Shown: positions 8,542-19,162, numbered from the stretch's first letter. The stretch: 64,000 nucleotides of DNA from Burkholderiaceae bacterium (GCA_030728985.1 JANQYI010000002.1:64811-128810); one strand, 5' to 3'. Numbers and translations: made by a program. The notes: generated by a model from the letters alone, not told the origin.

Positions 8542-9564
8542 ATGATGGATGATCGCGCGCGCGCACTTCTTAAAGCTCTAATCGAGCGTTACATTGATGA
8601 CGGCCAGCCCGTCGGCTCTCGCACGCTCTCAAAATTGTTCGACTTGTCGCCTGCAACAATTCGTAACGTCATGGCCGATCTCGAGGAGTTGGGGCTGATT
8701 CACAGTCCGCATACCTCGGCAGGACGCGTGCCGACCCCCAAGGGGTATCGCCTGTTTGTTGATACCATGTTGACGGCCAAGCCTTTTGAGCTGGCCTCGA
8801 CCTCTAATGTACGGGACTTGCAGTCCGCCTCCGATCCATCGCGCGCGGTCAATGCCGCGGCCTTGATGCTCTCCAATCTGACCCAGTTCGCCGGAGTGGT
8901 CTTATCCCCCAGACGTGCTCAGGTTTTTCGTCAAATCGAGTTCATCCGCCTCTCGGAAAAGCGTATCCTGCTCATCATTGTGACGCCGGATGGCGATGTG
9001 CAAAATCGTATTTTGCTCACACCGCGCGATTACAGTAGTACGGCGTTGATCGAGGCCGCCAATTTTTTCAATCACAATTTCGCGGGTAAATCTTTTGCCG
9101 AGGTCAGGCAGACCCTTTCCCAGGACCTGGCCCGACTTCAAGAGGACATGTCACGCTTGATGCAAGCCGCCGTCGAAGCGGGTGCTCAAGCTGCCGATGA
9201 GGTTGAAACGATGGTGATTTCCGGGGAACGCAGGCTGCTGGATGTCAATGAGCTTGCCTCCGATATGGATCGTTTAAGAAAGACCTTTTCCATGTTTGAG
9301 AAAAAAACCGACTTGATGCAGTTGCTCGAAGTTTCAAGCCGCGCCCAAGGCGTACAGATTTATATCGGTGGAGATTCCGAGCTCGTTCCGACGGCCGACC
9401 TGTCCGTCATCACAGCCCCTTATAGTATCGATGGGCATGTGATTGGTACGTTAGGCGTCATTGGTCCTACGCGCATGGCGTACGAGCGCGTGATTCCTAT
9501 CGTCGACATTACGGCGCGTTTGCTTTCCAACGCGCTAAGCCACAACTCTTCTGAGCGTTTCTGA
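8542..9564 (+). CDS. hrcA: Heat-inducible transcription repressor HrcA
   Basis: HrcA represses heat-shock genes by binding CIRCE operators and depends on GroEL for activity. The protein has the N-terminal winged helix ([38 protein letters not shown]) followed by the GAF-like and dimerisation regions, about 340 residues, as expected. GTG 8539, ATG 8542 and ATG 8545 are all possible starts behind GGGGAAGG; I use 8542. No CIRCE element (TTAGCACTC-N9-GAGTGCTAA) was seen upstream of hrcA, grpE or dnaK, so its targets are probably elsewhere (groESL). hemH follows after 1 base. Confidence 0.95.
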   Translation: MMDDRARALLKALIERYIDDGQPVGSRTLSKLFDLSPATIRNVMADLEELGLIHSPHTSAGRVPTPKGYRLFVDTMLTAKPFELASTSNVRDLQSASDPSRAVNAAALMLSNLTQFAGVVLSPRRAQVFRQIEFIRLSEKRILLIIVTPDGDVQNRILLTPRDYSSTALIEAANFFNHNFAGKSFAEVRQTLSQDLARLQEDMSRLMQAAVEAGAQAADEVETMVISGERRLLDVNELASDMDRLRKTFSMFEKKTDLMQLLEVSSRAQGVQIYIGGDSELVPTADLSVITAPYSIDGHVIGTLGVIGPTRMAYERVIPIVDITARLLSNALSHNSSERF

Positions 9565-9565
9565 T

Positions 9566-10633
9566 ATGCGATTTTGGCCCCAACCTAAGCGCCCTGGCGC
9601 TCCTGCGACACGTTTTATGCCCTGGCCAAAGCCTTTCACAACCGCTCGAGTGGGTGTGTTGCTGGTCAACCTCGGGACGCCTGATGCCCCCACGGCACCC
9701 GCGATCAAGCGTTATTTGCGCGAGTTTCTCTCTGACCCCCGTGTGATCGAAATCCCCAAGTTTTTGTGGTGGCCGATTCTCAATGGTCCTATTTTGTTAG
9801 CCCGTCCGCGCAAGTTAGCTCCGCGCTATCAAAGCATCTGGATGGAAGAAGGCTCGCCGCTCTTGGTTTATACCCAGCGACAGACCGAGGGGTTACGCAA
9901 AATTTTTGCCGAGCGCGGCCTTGAAGTTGAGGTCGAGACTGGCATGCGCTACGGCAATCCTTCCATTAAAAGCGCCATGATGTCCTTGCACGACCGCGGC
10001 TGTGAGCACATTTTGGTGGTTCCCTTATATCCGCAATATGCTTCCAGCACGACCGCGACGGTGGTGGATGCCGTCACGCAGGTCGCTGGACGGTTGCGCG
10101 ACCAGCCTGCCATGCGCTTTATCAAGCGTTTTCACACGCACCCTTCTTTTATCAAGCCCCTCGGTGACAAAATCGCGGCGTTTTGGGCAGAACATGGACG
10201 CCCGCAAAAGCTGGTGATGAGTTTTCATGGCTTGCCTCAGCAATGCGTCAATATGGGCGATCCTTACTGCAAAGATTCCTACGAGACGGCGCGGGCGCTC
10301 GCCGCGCATTTGGGTCTCACGGATGAGCAGTACATGGTGACCTTTCAGAGCCGCTTTGGTCCCGCCAAGTGGTTGGAGCCTTACACAGAGCCCACGGTTG
10401 AGCGACTCGCCAAAGAGGGCATTACCGACATCGACGTGGTGTGTCCGGGATTTTTGGCGGATTGTCTGGAGACGCTTGAGGAAATCTCGATCGAGGTTGG
10501 CGAAACTTTCAAACACGCAGGGGGCAAACAGTTTCGTTATATCGCGGCCTTAAATGACGATCCGGCGTGGCTCGCTGGTTTGGCCAATATGGTTCAAGAA
10601 CACCTCCAAGGCTGGCCAATTCGCGCTGAGTGA
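9566..10633 (+). CDS. hemH: Ferrochelatase
   Basis: HemH inserts ferrous iron into protoporphyrin IX, the last step of haem synthesis. The 355-residue protein has VGVLLVNLGTPDAPT at the N-terminus, LYPQYASSTT, and the SFHGLPQ segment with the metal-binding His; the conserved Glu lies in CLETLEEI. An N-terminal extension of about 28 residues precedes the core. It begins 1 base after the hrcA stop and overlaps it functionally in transcription. The downstream 84-base gap carries a heat-shock promoter for grpE, so hemH itself is probably read with hrcA. Confidence 0.97.
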   Translation: MRFWPQPKRPGAPATRFMPWPKPFTTARVGVLLVNLGTPDAPTAPAIKRYLREFLSDPRVIEIPKFLWWPILNGPILLARPRKLAPRYQSIWMEEGSPLLVYTQRQTEGLRKIFAERGLEVEVETGMRYGNPSIKSAMMSLHDRGCEHILVVPLYPQYASSTTATVVDAVTQVAGRLRDQPAMRFIKRFHTHPSFIKPLGDKIAAFWAEHGRPQKLVMSFHGLPQQCVNMGDPYCKDSYETARALAAHLGLTDEQYMVTFQSRFGPAKWLEPYTEPTVERLAKEGITDIDVVCPGFLADCLETLEEISIEVGETFKHAGGKQFRYIAALNDDPAWLAGLANMVQEHLQGWPIRAE

Positions 10634-10654
10634 GCGATATTTTTCGTTTCTTCT

Positions 10655-10682
10655 CTTGAAGTTGGGGAGGTTGACCCCAAAT
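10655..10682 (+). promoter_or_regulatory. Sigma-32 heat-shock promoter upstream of grpE
   Basis: CTTGAA at 10655-10660 and CCCCAAAT at 10675-10682 are separated by 14 bases. This matches the sigma-32 consensus CTTGAAA / CCCCATNT with one difference in the -10 part. It sits 36 bases upstream of the grpE start codon. Confidence 0.75.
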
Positions 10683-10717
10683 GCATAATCATCAATGCAC
10701 TTTTCTGGAGAAGTTTA

Positions 10718-11284
10718 ATGACGGCTAATAACGGTTCGGCTGATTCCAAGCCCGACACAGCCCCCAACGACAACCCGACCTCAAGCGCCGAAGCCTCTCA
10801 GGCTGAGGCTGCCGAGCATCTTGACCCCATTATTCGTCTCGAGGCCGAATTGGCTGCGGCGCTGGCTCAGGTTGCTGAGCACAAGGATCAGGTTCTGCGT
10901 GCGCATGCTGAAATGGAAAATGTGCGCCGACGTGCCCAAGAAGAAGTCTCCAAGGCACGCAAGTTTGGCATTGAATCTTTCGCAGAGAGCATGGTGCCTG
11001 TCAAAGACAGTCTAGAGGCTGCCTTGGCGCAGTCCGAGCAGACTCAGGAAGACTTGCGTTCCGGCATTGAAATGACCCTCAAGCAACTCATTAGCGGTTT
11101 CGAGCGCAATTACCTCAAGGAAATCGCACCAGAACCTGGTACTAAGTTTGATCCGCATCACCACCAGGCGATCGCGACCGTTCCGGCCGAGCAGGAGGCC
11201 AACACCGTAGTCATGACCCTGCAAAAAGGCTATTTGATCGCGGATCGCGTGCTCAGACCCGCGCTCGTGACGGTTGCCGCTTAA
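10718..11284 (+). CDS. grpE: Nucleotide exchange factor GrpE
   Basis: GrpE releases ADP from DnaK and so drives the chaperone cycle. The 188-residue protein has an acidic, disordered N-terminus, a long helix ([21 protein letters not shown]) that forms the dimer stalk, and a beta domain containing FDPHHHQAI and [14 protein letters not shown]. Start ATG 10718 with CTGGAG nine bases upstream. It lies directly downstream of a sigma-32-type promoter and 115 bases before dnaK, which has its own similar promoter. Confidence 0.97.
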   Translation: MTANNGSADSKPDTAPNDNPTSSAEASQAEAAEHLDPIIRLEAELAAALAQVAEHKDQVLRAHAEMENVRRRAQEEVSKARKFGIESFAESMVPVKDSLEAALAQSEQTQEDLRSGIEMTLKQLISGFERNYLKEIAPEPGTKFDPHHHQAIATVPAEQEANTVVMTLQKGYLIADRVLRPALVTVAA

Positions 11285-11319
11285 TTCACCCAATTTATGT
11301 TGAAAACGGTTCGGTCGGG

Positions 11320-11347
11320 CTTGAAATCACCAAGATGAGCCCCATGT
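11320..11347 (+). promoter_or_regulatory. Sigma-32 heat-shock promoter upstream of dnaK
   Basis: CTTGAAA at 11320-11326 and CCCCATGT at 11340-11347 with a 13-base spacer match the sigma-32 consensus at every conserved position. The site lies 52 bases before the dnaK ATG and gives dnaK a promoter independent of grpE. Confidence 0.88.
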
Positions 11348-11399
11348 AGTTTTCAACAAAGTATTTCACCTCATTCAGATTCTTTAAAGGACCTTAACC

Positions 11400-13337
11400 A
11401 TGGGTAAGATTATCGGTATCGACCTCGGCACCACCAATAGCTGCGTGGCAGTCATGGATGGCAATCAGGTCAAAATCCTGGAAAACGCCGAAGGCGCCCG
11501 CACGACCCCCTCGATCGTCGCCTACATGGAAGACGGTGAGACCTTGGTTGGTGCGCCCGCCAAGCGCCAGGCTGTGACCAATCCAACCAACACACTTTAT
11601 GCTGTCAAGCGTTTGATCGGTCGCAAGTTTTCCGAAGACGCCGTGCAAAAAGACATTCACCTGATGCCTTACAAAATTGTCAAAGCTGACAATGGCGACG
11701 CCTGGGTCGAAGCTCAGAACAAAAAGCTCGCGCCTTCGCAGGTCGCGGCCGATGTGCTGCGCAAAATGAAAAAGACCGCCGAGGACTTTCTTGGCGAAGA
11801 AGTGACCGAGGCCGTCATTACAGTACCTGCTTACTTCAACGACAGTCAACGTCAGGCAACTAAGGACGCAGGCCGTATCGCGGGTCTGGACGTCAAGCGC
11901 ATCATCAACGAGCCGACCGCGGCCGCCTTGGCCTTCGGGATGGACAAGATGGAAAAAGGCGATCGCAAGATCGCGGTTTATGACTTGGGCGGCGGTACCT
12001 TCGACATTTCGATTATAGAAATCGCCGATGTCGATGGCGAAAAGCAATTCGAAGTGTTGTCCACCAACGGCGACACCTTTTTGGGTGGCGAGGACTTTGA
12101 CCAGCGCATCATCGAGTATGTGATTGCTGAGTTCAAGAAAGAGCAGGGCGTCGACCTTTCCAAAGACGTACTGGCTTTGCAGCGTTTGAAAGAAGCGGCT
12201 GAAAAAGCCAAGATCGAGCTGTCTTCGAGCCAGCAGACCGAAATCAACCTGCCTTACATCACGGCGGATGCCTCAGGTCCCAAGCACTTGAACTTGAAAA
12301 TGACGCGCGCCAAGCTCGAGTCACTGGTTGAGGAGCTCATCGCTCGCACCATCGAGCCTTGCCGAATCGCCATCAAGGACGCAGGCGTCAAAGTCAGCGA
12401 TATTGATGACGTGATCTTGGTCGGCGGCATGACGCGTATGCCCAAGGTGCAGGAAAAGGTCAAAGAGTTCTTTGGTCGCGATCCCCGTAAAGACGTCAAC
12501 CCCGACGAAGCAGTGGCCGCGGGTGCCGCGATCCAGGGTTCGGTGTTGTCTGGCGACCGTAAAGACGTGTTGTTGTTGGACGTGACACCGTTGTCACTTG
12601 GTATTGAAACGCTCGGTGGCGTGATGACCAAGATGATCACCAAGAACACGACCATTCCAACCCGTCATTCACAGGTGTTTTCGACTGCGGATGACAATCA
12701 GCCTGCCGTGACCATCAAGGTCTTCCAGGGTGAGCGCGAAATCGCAGCCGGTAACAAGACGCTGGGCGAATTCAACCTCGAGGGTATTCCACCTGCGGCG
12801 CGTGGCACGCCACAGATCGAAGTGACCTTTGATATCGACGCGAACGGTATTGTGCACGTGTCTGCCAAAGACAAAGGTACAGGCAAGGAAAACAAGATCA
12901 CGATCAAGGCGAACTCAGGTCTGAACGAAGAAGAGATTCAGCGCATGGTGAAAGACGCCGAGGCACATGCCGAGGAAGACCATCGCATGGCTGAGTTGGC
13001 GATGGCGCGTAATAGTGCGGATGCGTTGGCGCATGCCACGCGCAAGTCCTTGACGGAGTATGGTGACAAACTCGCGGCAGAGGAAAAGACGGCTATCGAA
13101 GCGGCCATCGCCGAAGTCGAAGAGGCCTTGAAGAACGGTGCGGACAAAGCAACGATTGATACCAAGGTCGAAGCCTTGTCGGCAGCGTCTCAGAAACTCG
13201 GTGAGAAGATGTATGCTGATGCTCAGGCAGCGCAAGCTGCTGCGCAAGGCGGTGCAGGCGCAGAAGACAGTGCCAAGCCAGCCGATGACAATGTCGTCGA
13301 TGCTGAGTTTAAAGAAGTCAAGCGCGATCAACAGTGA
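11400..13337 (+). CDS. dnaK: Chaperone DnaK (Hsp70)
   Basis: DnaK is the cytosolic Hsp70 that binds exposed hydrophobic peptides in an ATP-dependent cycle with DnaJ and GrpE. The 645-residue protein has [11 protein letters not shown] at the N-terminus, the phosphate loop [22 protein letters not shown], the linker [13 protein letters not shown], and a C-terminal lid ending in a Gly/Ala-rich stretch and [20 protein letters not shown] precedes the ATG by about nine bases. It is flanked by a heat-shock promoter and, downstream, a terminator hairpin before dnaJ. Confidence 0.99.
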   Translation: MGKIIGIDLGTTNSCVAVMDGNQVKILENAEGARTTPSIVAYMEDGETLVGAPAKRQAVTNPTNTLYAVKRLIGRKFSEDAVQKDIHLMPYKIVKADNGDAWVEAQNKKLAPSQVAADVLRKMKKTAEDFLGEEVTEAVITVPAYFNDSQRQATKDAGRIAGLDVKRIINEPTAAALAFGMDKMEKGDRKIAVYDLGGGTFDISIIEIADVDGEKQFEVLSTNGDTFLGGEDFDQRIIEYVIAEFKKEQGVDLSKDVLALQRLKEAAEKAKIELSSSQQTEINLPYITADASGPKHLNLKMTRAKLESLVEELIARTIEPCRIAIKDAGVKVSDIDDVILVGGMTRMPKVQEKVKEFFGRDPRKDVNPDEAVAAGAAIQGSVLSGDRKDVLLLDVTPLSLGIETLGGVMTKMITKNTTIPTRHSQVFSTADDNQPAVTIKVFQGEREIAAGNKTLGEFNLEGIPPAARGTPQIEVTFDIDANGIVHVSAKDKGTGKENKITIKANSGLNEEEIQRMVKDAEAHAEEDHRMAELAMARNSADALAHATRKSLTEYGDKLAAEEKTAIEAAIAEVEEALKNGADKATIDTKVEALSAASQKLGEKMYADAQAAQAAAQGGAGAEDSAKPADDNVVDAEFKEVKRDQQ

Positions 13338-13359
13338 TCGTCTAGCCTTCGATGTGATT

Positions 13360-13399
13360 CGCCCGGGACTCGTTTAGAGCATCCCGGGCGCGTTTTTTT
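13360..13399 (+). terminator. Rho-independent terminator between dnaK and dnaJ
   Basis: CGCCCGGGA (13360-13368) pairs with TCCCGGGCG (13382-13390) around a 13-base loop and is followed by CG and seven T residues. It would end or attenuate dnaK transcripts and so lower dnaJ expression relative to dnaK. The 40 bases left before dnaJ show no clear sigma-32 site, so partial readthrough is likely. Confidence 0.9.
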
Positions 13400-13438
13400 G
13401 CATTTTTTCATTCTGTTTGACTTTAAGAGCCTGAGATC

Positions 13439-14566
13439 ATGGCAAAACGCGACTTTTATGAAATCCTTGGCGTTGCTAAAAACGCTTCGGACGACGATCT
13501 TAAAAAAGCCTACCGCAAGCTGGCGATGAAATACCATCCGGACCGCAATCCGGACAGTAAAGAAGCCGAAGAAAAATTTAAGCAGGCAAAAGAAGCCTAC
13601 GAAATTTTGTCCGATGACAATAAGCGTGCCGCTTACGATCGTTATGGACACGCCGGTGTCGATCCTAATGCTGCAGGCATGGGCGGCGCGGGTGCTGCTG
13701 GGTTTGGCGATTCATTCGGTGACATCTTCGGCGAGATCTTCGGTGCAGGTCGCCGAGGTGGCGGTGGTGGTGGACCCCAAGTCTATCGCGGCGCGGATCT
13801 CAAATATGCGATGGAAATCACACTCGAGCAGGCGGCCAACGGTTTCGACACCGAAATTCGAGTACCGAGCTGGGAAAACTGCGAGGTCTGCAAAGGCAGT
13901 GGCGCCAAAGTCGGTACGTCGCCCAAAACATGCCGCACGTGTGGTGGCTCGGGCGCAGTGCGTATGCAGCAGGGCTTTTTCAGCGTGCAGCAGACATGCC
14001 CGACGTGTCATGGCAGCGGCAAAGAGATTACCGATCCTTGCGTGTCTTGCGATGGCGTGGGTCGTACCCGTCGCAATAAGACCTTGCAAGTCAAAATTCC
14101 CGCGGGCATCGATGATGGCATGCGGATTCGCTCCTCCGGCAATGGCGAACCTGGTATCAATGGCGGACCTCCGGGTGACTTGTTTGTGGAAATCCACCTC
14201 AAGGAGCACAAGATTTTCCAGCGTGAAAATGACGACTTGCATTGCGAGATGACCATTCCGTTTACGACGGCGGCTCTTGGTGGCGACATTCAGGTTCCAA
14301 CGTTGAATGGCAAGGCCGAGATCACGATTCCCGAAGGCACGCAGTCCGGTAAAACCTTTAGGTTGCGCGGCAAGGGTATCAAGGGTGTTCGGGGCGCCTA
14401 CCCGGGTGATTTGTATTGTCACTTCGTGGTGGAAACGCCCGTTAAGCTCACGGAAGAGCAGAAAGCCATTTTGAAACAGTTCGAGGCCTCATTGGGAGAG
14501 GGAGGCGAGCGTCACTCGCCTCAGAGCAAGTCCTGGACAGATCGCGTCAAGGACTTTTTCTCCTGA
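13439..14566 (+). CDS. dnaJ: Chaperone DnaJ (Hsp40)
   Basis: DnaJ delivers substrates to DnaK and stimulates its ATPase. The 375-residue protein has the J domain with the HPD tripeptide (KYHPDRNP), a Gly/Phe-rich region (about 75-115), four zinc-finger repeats [24 protein letters not shown] and CVSCDGVG, and the C-terminal substrate-binding domains. Start ATG at 13439. Its stop TGA (14564-14566) directly abuts the stop of the convergent M16 peptidase, with no base between. Confidence 0.98.
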   Translation: MAKRDFYEILGVAKNASDDDLKKAYRKLAMKYHPDRNPDSKEAEEKFKQAKEAYEILSDDNKRAAYDRYGHAGVDPNAAGMGGAGAAGFGDSFGDIFGEIFGAGRRGGGGGGPQVYRGADLKYAMEITLEQAANGFDTEIRVPSWENCEVCKGSGAKVGTSPKTCRTCGGSGAVRMQQGFFSVQQTCPTCHGSGKEITDPCVSCDGVGRTRRNKTLQVKIPAGIDDGMRIRSSGNGEPGINGGPPGDLFVEIHLKEHKIFQRENDDLHCEMTIPFTTAALGGDIQVPTLNGKAEITIPEGTQSGKTFRLRGKGIKGVRGAYPGDLYCHFVVETPVKLTEEQKAILKQFEASLGEGGERHSPQSKSWTDRVKDFFS

Positions 14567-17317
14567 TTATTTTTTCTTTTCAAAATCTCCAGCCGCCACG
14601 CTGCTAAACGCCTCGGGTTTTAAATATTTACGAACCACCGCATTGACTTGGTCTGCGGTGAGTTTGGCCATTTTTTGGTCGAGTTCAGCCGCCCAGGCAA
14701 AGGTGCGTCCAGTATCGAGATAGTTGATCCATGCACCGGTGAGGCTACTGTCTTGCGCGCGTGCGAGCTTGCGATAGTTGAGCAACGCTTTGATCCCATC
14801 TTGTACTTCCGCCACGCCAAAGCCTTCTTTCAGTACGCGTTCAAACTCTTCGCGAATGGCTGCTTCGACTTTGATTCGGTTTTCAGGTGAAAAGATCGCA
14901 TAGACGCCCCAGGATCCACTGGGTTCAAAGGCCGACACACTCAGACGTGAACGGACGTTGTAGGAAAGACCTTCCTTTTCCCGCACACGCATCCACAACC
15001 TAGACGTCTCTGAAGAGCCGAGTAAGAAGTTGGCGAGAGACAATGTGGCAAAATCTGGGTCGGTATCTTGCATCTTTAGAGGCATCGCTGCCGTATAAAA
15101 CGCATTGGCTTTATCCGGTGTTAACGCTTGCATTTGCACAGGCTTGATGTCGCGGTAGGGATTAGACAGGCGCGTAAAGGAGGCGCCAGCAGCCCATTGA
15201 TTCAGAGTTTGAGTGAGCGTATTTTCCATTAAGGTAGGATCGAAACTGCCGACAGCGGCAGCCGCGACCTGCGAAGTGCCATAGAAGTTGTTGTGGAAAG
15301 ACACAAGCATCTCGCGGTTGAGTTCGGTCACGGCTGCGATCGACTCTTCGAAGCTGGGTTGATAACGAATGTCATCCTTGGGCCAGGGGTTATCGTGGCG
15401 AGCCAGCATGCGTGAAGCGATTGCAGTAGGTTCGGTCATTGAACTTTTGATCGAGGTCAGCACCTTAGCGCGGTATTCATCCACTTCTATTTGTGGAAAA
15501 CTCGCTTGGCGCACTACATCCAGCACAAAGCGCACGAGTGGATCAATGTTCGCGCGGGTGGTCGATGCACTGATGTTGACGGTCGTGCCTGAGCCTGAAA
15601 CGCTGACCTGACCACCTAGCGCATCAATCCGATCCTTGATCTGCTGGCGTGTTAGTTGCTCTGTACCGCTAAGCAATAAATCAGGCGTCGCGATGGAGGC
15701 GATGCGCTGTCCCTTGAGCGTCTCCGCATTGCCAAACTGCAGCTGAATCACGGTTTGTACACGCTCGCCTCTGGACTCTTTCGGCAGGAGAGCCAAGCGA
15801 AGAGTCCCGTTTGAAAGCTTGACGGTTTTGCGCTGGGTTCGCTTGTCGATATTGGTTGGGTCCGGATCAAAGGCTTCGGCTTGCTTGAGTTGCGCATCGC
15901 CGACGTAGTCTTTGAGTTCGGCTGCGAGGTCAGGCCTGCTGAAAGCAGGGGCGCGAACGGGCTTTTCCGTGGGGATATATTGACCTTCAGTGCGATTCGA
16001 TTGCGTCAGGTACTGATCCGCGGCTTGCTGCACTTGGGCCAGTGTGACTGCGCGAATGCGATCCCGCGACAGAAACCAGAGGCGCCAGTCGCCGACGGCG
16101 ATCGCCTCGGAAAGCCCGGAGCTGACCCTCTGTGCATCGCTAAACATCTGGTCCCAGGATTTGAGCCACTGGTTACGGACGCGATCAAGTTCTTCTTGTG
16201 TAAAAGGATGCTGAGCGATGGACTCAAGGGTACTTGTCAAGGTTTGGAGCGACTTGGCTTGATCCATGCCCGGTTGCAAGCTGGCGCCAAACATCACGGT
16301 GCCTGGGGCTGTGCGGTCCATCGCGAAACCAAAAACACTCGCGGCTTGTTTGGTCGGGACCATGGCCTTGTACAGGCGACCAGACGGCGTGTCGGCCAAC
16401 ATCATGCTGGCCAGATCGATGGCGGCAAAATCTTTGTGGGCGGCAGAGGGCACGTGGTACATCGCCGCCACGAGGGGCGCGCCTCCTACGCGTCGCAACA
16501 TAATGCTGCGCTCACCGTCTTGAACGGGATCCACGGTGTATTCGGGCGGTAGCTTGCGGGTGGGCCGCGGGATGTTGCCAAACGACTTGACGACATCGGC
16601 AAGGACGACTGAGGTGTCAAACTTGCCTGTCACGATCAATACGGCATTGTCGGGCTGATAGTAGGTTTTGTAAAAGGCGCGCAACTGGGAGATATCAACG
16701 TTTTCAACGTCAGGGCGGGCGCCAATAGTTGCTTTTCCATAGTTGTGCCATTGGTAGGCGATGCCGAGCATTTTTTGCAATAAGATACGGAAGGGGTTGT
16801 TTTCACCACTCTCCATTTCATTGCGGACAACGGTCATCTCAGTGTCCAGATCTTCGCGCTTGATCATGGCGTTAATCATGGCATCCGCTTGCCAGTTTAA
16901 ATACCACGCCAGGGTGTCTGGATTGGCGGCAAAGCTCGCGTAATAGTTGGTGCGATCGGCAGAGGTCGTGCCATTGGCCTGCAAACCGCGCTTGGAAAAC
17001 TCTCCAAGCGCATTGGGCATCGTGGGTGTGCCTTTGAAGAGCATGTGCTCTAACAAGTGCGCCATGCCAGTTTCGCCATAGTTTTCATGGCGCGAACCTA
17101 CTAGGTAGGTCATGTTGACTGTGGTGGTTGGTTTAGATTCGTCGGGCGCCAGCAAAATACGCAGCCCATTGACATCAAGGCGGTATTCCGTAATACCTTC
17201 GACACTCGTGATTTTGGTCAAACCTGCGGGAATGGCAGCAGCCATTGATTGACTTCCAATAAAGGCGAAGGCGGCACCGAGAAAGGCGCGCTTCAGGGCA
17301 TCAGTGAACAGTGACAT
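14567..17317 (-). CDS. Exported M16 family zinc peptidase, tandem-domain
   Basis: A 916-residue insulinase-type metallopeptidase with an N-terminal signal peptide (AFLGAAFAFIGSQSMAAA, about 11-28). The inverted zinc motif HLLEH lies at residues 87-91, with the distal Glu expected in the region following NYYASF. A second M16-like half without HxxEH fills the C-terminal portion, as in pitrilysin-type proteins. It probably degrades peptides in the periplasm. The start ATG 17317 is chosen because it begins the signal peptide and has AGGA upstream; an in-frame ATG at 17494 would add 59 atypical residues reaching into the VWA gene. It is read from the minus strand and its stop abuts dnaJ. Confidence 0.93.
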   Translation of the reverse strand: MSLFTDALKRAFLGAAFAFIGSQSMAAAIPAGLTKITSVEGITEYRLDVNGLRILLAPDESKPTTTVNMTYLVGSRHENYGETGMAHLLEHMLFKGTPTMPNALGEFSKRGLQANGTTSADRTNYYASFAANPDTLAWYLNWQADAMINAMIKREDLDTEMTVVRNEMESGENNPFRILLQKMLGIAYQWHNYGKATIGARPDVENVDISQLRAFYKTYYQPDNAVLIVTGKFDTSVVLADVVKSFGNIPRPTRKLPPEYTVDPVQDGERSIMLRRVGGAPLVAAMYHVPSAAHKDFAAIDLASMMLADTPSGRLYKAMVPTKQAASVFGFAMDRTAPGTVMFGASLQPGMDQAKSLQTLTSTLESIAQHPFTQEELDRVRNQWLKSWDQMFSDAQRVSSGLSEAIAVGDWRLWFLSRDRIRAVTLAQVQQAADQYLTQSNRTEGQYIPTEKPVRAPAFSRPDLAAELKDYVGDAQLKQAEAFDPDPTNIDKRTQRKTVKLSNGTLRLALLPKESRGERVQTVIQLQFGNAETLKGQRIASIATPDLLLSGTEQLTRQQIKDRIDALGGQVSVSGSGTTVNISASTTRANIDPLVRFVLDVVRQASFPQIEVDEYRAKVLTSIKSSMTEPTAIASRMLARHDNPWPKDDIRYQPSFEESIAAVTELNREMLVSFHNNFYGTSQVAAAAVGSFDPTLMENTLTQTLNQWAAGASFTRLSNPYRDIKPVQMQALTPDKANAFYTAAMPLKMQDTDPDFATLSLANFLLGSSETSRLWMRVREKEGLSYNVRSRLSVSAFEPSGSWGVYAIFSPENRIKVEAAIREEFERVLKEGFGVAEVQDGIKALLNYRKLARAQDSSLTGAWINYLDTGRTFAWAAELDQKMAKLTADQVNAVVRKYLKPEAFSSVAAGDFEKKK

Positions 17318-17385
17318 GCGAGAGTCCTGAAAGAAACAACGAATCAGTTGGAGCATCTCCGCCCGAAATGGTTCATTATGAGAGA

Positions 17386-18555
17386 TTACTTGGACAGTAA
17401 GCGCATCGCTTGCTCGATGCCGGCGACGGTCACTGGGAACATTTTGTCTTGGACAATATTGCGGATGATCGAGATAGACTGACGGTATTGCCAAGAAGCT
17501 TGTGGCTCAGGGTTGAGCCAGATCGCTTTGGGCCAGGCATTAACCATGCGTTGCAGCCATTCTGCGCCGGGTTCTTTATTGTAGTGTTCGACAGAGCCCC
17601 CGGGTTGCAAAATTTCATACGGGCTCATGGTGGCGTCGCCGACAAAAATCAGTCGCCAGTCCGCGTTGAATTTGCGCAGCACATCCCAGGTTTCGAAGCG
17701 CTCCATCTGCCGACGTCGGTTGGACTTCCACAGATGCTCGTAGGGGCAGTTATGAAAATAGTAAACCTCGAGGTTTCTAAATTCGCTGCTCGCGGCGGAA
17801 AACAACTCCTCGACGCGTGAGATGTGGTCATCCATACTGCCACCCACATCGAGCAACATCAGTACTTTGACATTGTTGTGTCGCTCCGGAACCATTTTGA
17901 TGTCGAGATAGCCCGCGTTGCGAGCGGTGCTGGTAATGGTATCGCCTAGATCGAGTTCGAAATCGGAGCCTTCGCGGGCAAAGCGTCTGAGGCGTCTCAG
18001 GGCCACCTTGAAGTTGCGTGTGCCAAGTTCGATGGAGTCGTCGTAGTCTTTAAAGTTGCGCTCATCCCAGACCTTGACGGCAGAGCGACTGCCACCCGCG
18101 CCTCCAACGCGGATACCCTCGGGGTGCGAGCCGCTATTGCCAAAGGGCGAGGTACCACCGGTGCCGATCCATTTACTGCCGCCTTGATGGCGCCCCTGTT
18201 GCTCCTCAAGACGCTCTTTGAACATCTCCATGAGCTTGTCCCAGCCATGTTTCTCAAGCTCGGCTTTTTGCTCGGGCGTCAGGCGTTTTTCGAGTTCGGC
18301 GACCAACCAGTCGAGCGGGATTTTTTTGCCTGCGGGAAGCTTTTGTTCAAGGCTACGGTAGTAGCTGGCAAAAGCACGATCAAAACGGTCAAACAGTGTT
18401 TCGTCCTTGATCAGTGTCGTGCGCGCGAGGTAGTAAAAATCCTCGAGCGTGGGGGGCATGATCGGACTCGACAGCGCCTCGAGCAGTGTCAAATACTCCT
18501 TGACCGAGACCAGGAGCTTTTGCGTTCGCAAGTGATAAAAGAAGTCAACAAGCAT
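17386..18555 (-). CDS. VWA domain protein, CoxE-like
   Basis: A 389-residue cytosolic protein of the VWA/CoxE-like family. The N-terminal half is helical and charged, followed by a Gly/Ser-rich linker (about 125-157). The von Willebrand A domain carries a MIDAS motif DVGGSMDDH with D236, G238 and S240, which should bind a divalent metal. CoxE-like proteins work with MoxR ATPases as metallo-chaperone-like assembly factors. Here the MoxR gene is two genes upstream, with overlaps of 11 bases at each junction, so the three genes form one operon (MoxR, GNAT, VWA). The client is not identified by the context. Confidence 0.92.
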   Translation of the reverse strand: MLVDFFYHLRTQKLLVSVKEYLTLLEALSSPIMPPTLEDFYYLARTTLIKDETLFDRFDRAFASYYRSLEQKLPAGKKIPLDWLVAELEKRLTPEQKAELEKHGWDKLMEMFKERLEEQQGRHQGGSKWIGTGGTSPFGNSGSHPEGIRVGGAGGSRSAVKVWDERNFKDYDDSIELGTRNFKVALRRLRRFAREGSDFELDLGDTITSTARNAGYLDIKMVPERHNNVKVLMLLDVGGSMDDHISRVEELFSAASSEFRNLEVYYFHNCPYEHLWKSNRRRQMERFETWDVLRKFNADWRLIFVGDATMSPYEILQPGGSVEHYNKEPGAEWLQRMVNAWPKAIWLNPEPQASWQYRQSISIIRNIVQDKMFPVTVAGIEQAMRLLSK

Positions 18556-19162
18556 GGCGATGGAGTTGATAGGTCAGATGTGCGCGTACCTCGGGCCACT
18601 CGCCCGCAGTCACGCTATACATCACAGTGTCTCTGACGGTGCCATCGCGGCGCAGCGCATGGTGTCGGATCACGCCGTCGCGTTTGGCGCCAAGTCGCTC
18701 AATCGCGCGCTGGGAGGCAAGGTTAAAGTTATCGGTTCGCCAGCCTACTACCGCGGCGCCGAGCGCATCAAAAGCATGTTCAAGCAAGAGCAGCTTGCAG
18801 GCCGTGTTGACATGACTACGCTGGTGACTTTTGGCATACCAGGTGTAACCAATTTCCAGGCGAGCGACTGCCGTGATGATGTCGTGATAGCGCGTCGTCC
18901 CGATGATTGCTTGTGTGTCTTCGTGAATTACGACAAAGGGCAGCATATGGCCGGCGGCATAGCCATCGAGGGCGGTCTGAATGTAACCGGCTGTTTGGTC
19001 TGGCTCCGGCACCGAGGTGAAGCGTAGATTCCAGAGCTCGCCATCGCGAGCTGCACGCGTCAGGGCATTGGCGTGACTGAGCGACAATGGCTCTAGCCGA
19101 ACGCCGTGACCCGCCAGCGTGCAGGGGGCGGGTTGTCGTGTAAATCCTTGGTTAGGCGCCAT
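18545..19162 (-). CDS. GNAT family N-acetyltransferase (RimJ/RimL type)
   Basis: A 205-residue acetyl-CoA-dependent acetyltransferase. The fold is recognisable from VRLEPLSLSHANAL at the N-terminus, the central strand IGTTRYHDI, LEIGYTWYAKSHQ and the CoA-site region NTACKLLLLEHAF, followed by NLASQRAIERLGAK, a segment typical of the RimJ/RimL subgroup. The acceptor is unknown; relatives acetylate protein N-termini or small amines. The gene is embedded between MoxR and VWA genes with 11-base overlaps on both sides, which is unusual for this pair and suggests tight co-expression. Confidence 0.9.
   Translation of the reverse strand: MAPNQGFTRQPAPCTLAGHGVRLEPLSLSHANALTRAARDGELWNLRFTSVPEPDQTAGYIQTALDGYAAGHMLPFVVIHEDTQAIIGTTRYHDIITAVARLEIGYTWYAKSHQRSHVNTACKLLLLEHAFDALGAAVVGWRTDNFNLASQRAIERLGAKRDGVIRHHALRRDGTVRDTVMYSVTAGEWPEVRAHLTYQLHRHAC

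Noticed and set aside
8482..11399. CIRCE operator for HrcA
   Set aside because: I looked upstream of hrcA, grpE and dnaK for TTAGCACTC-N9-GAGTGCTAA and saw no match.
15881..16552. 223-codon plus-strand frame inside the M16 peptidase
   Set aside because: Antisense shadow of a clear metallopeptidase; no ribosome site or recognisable motif.
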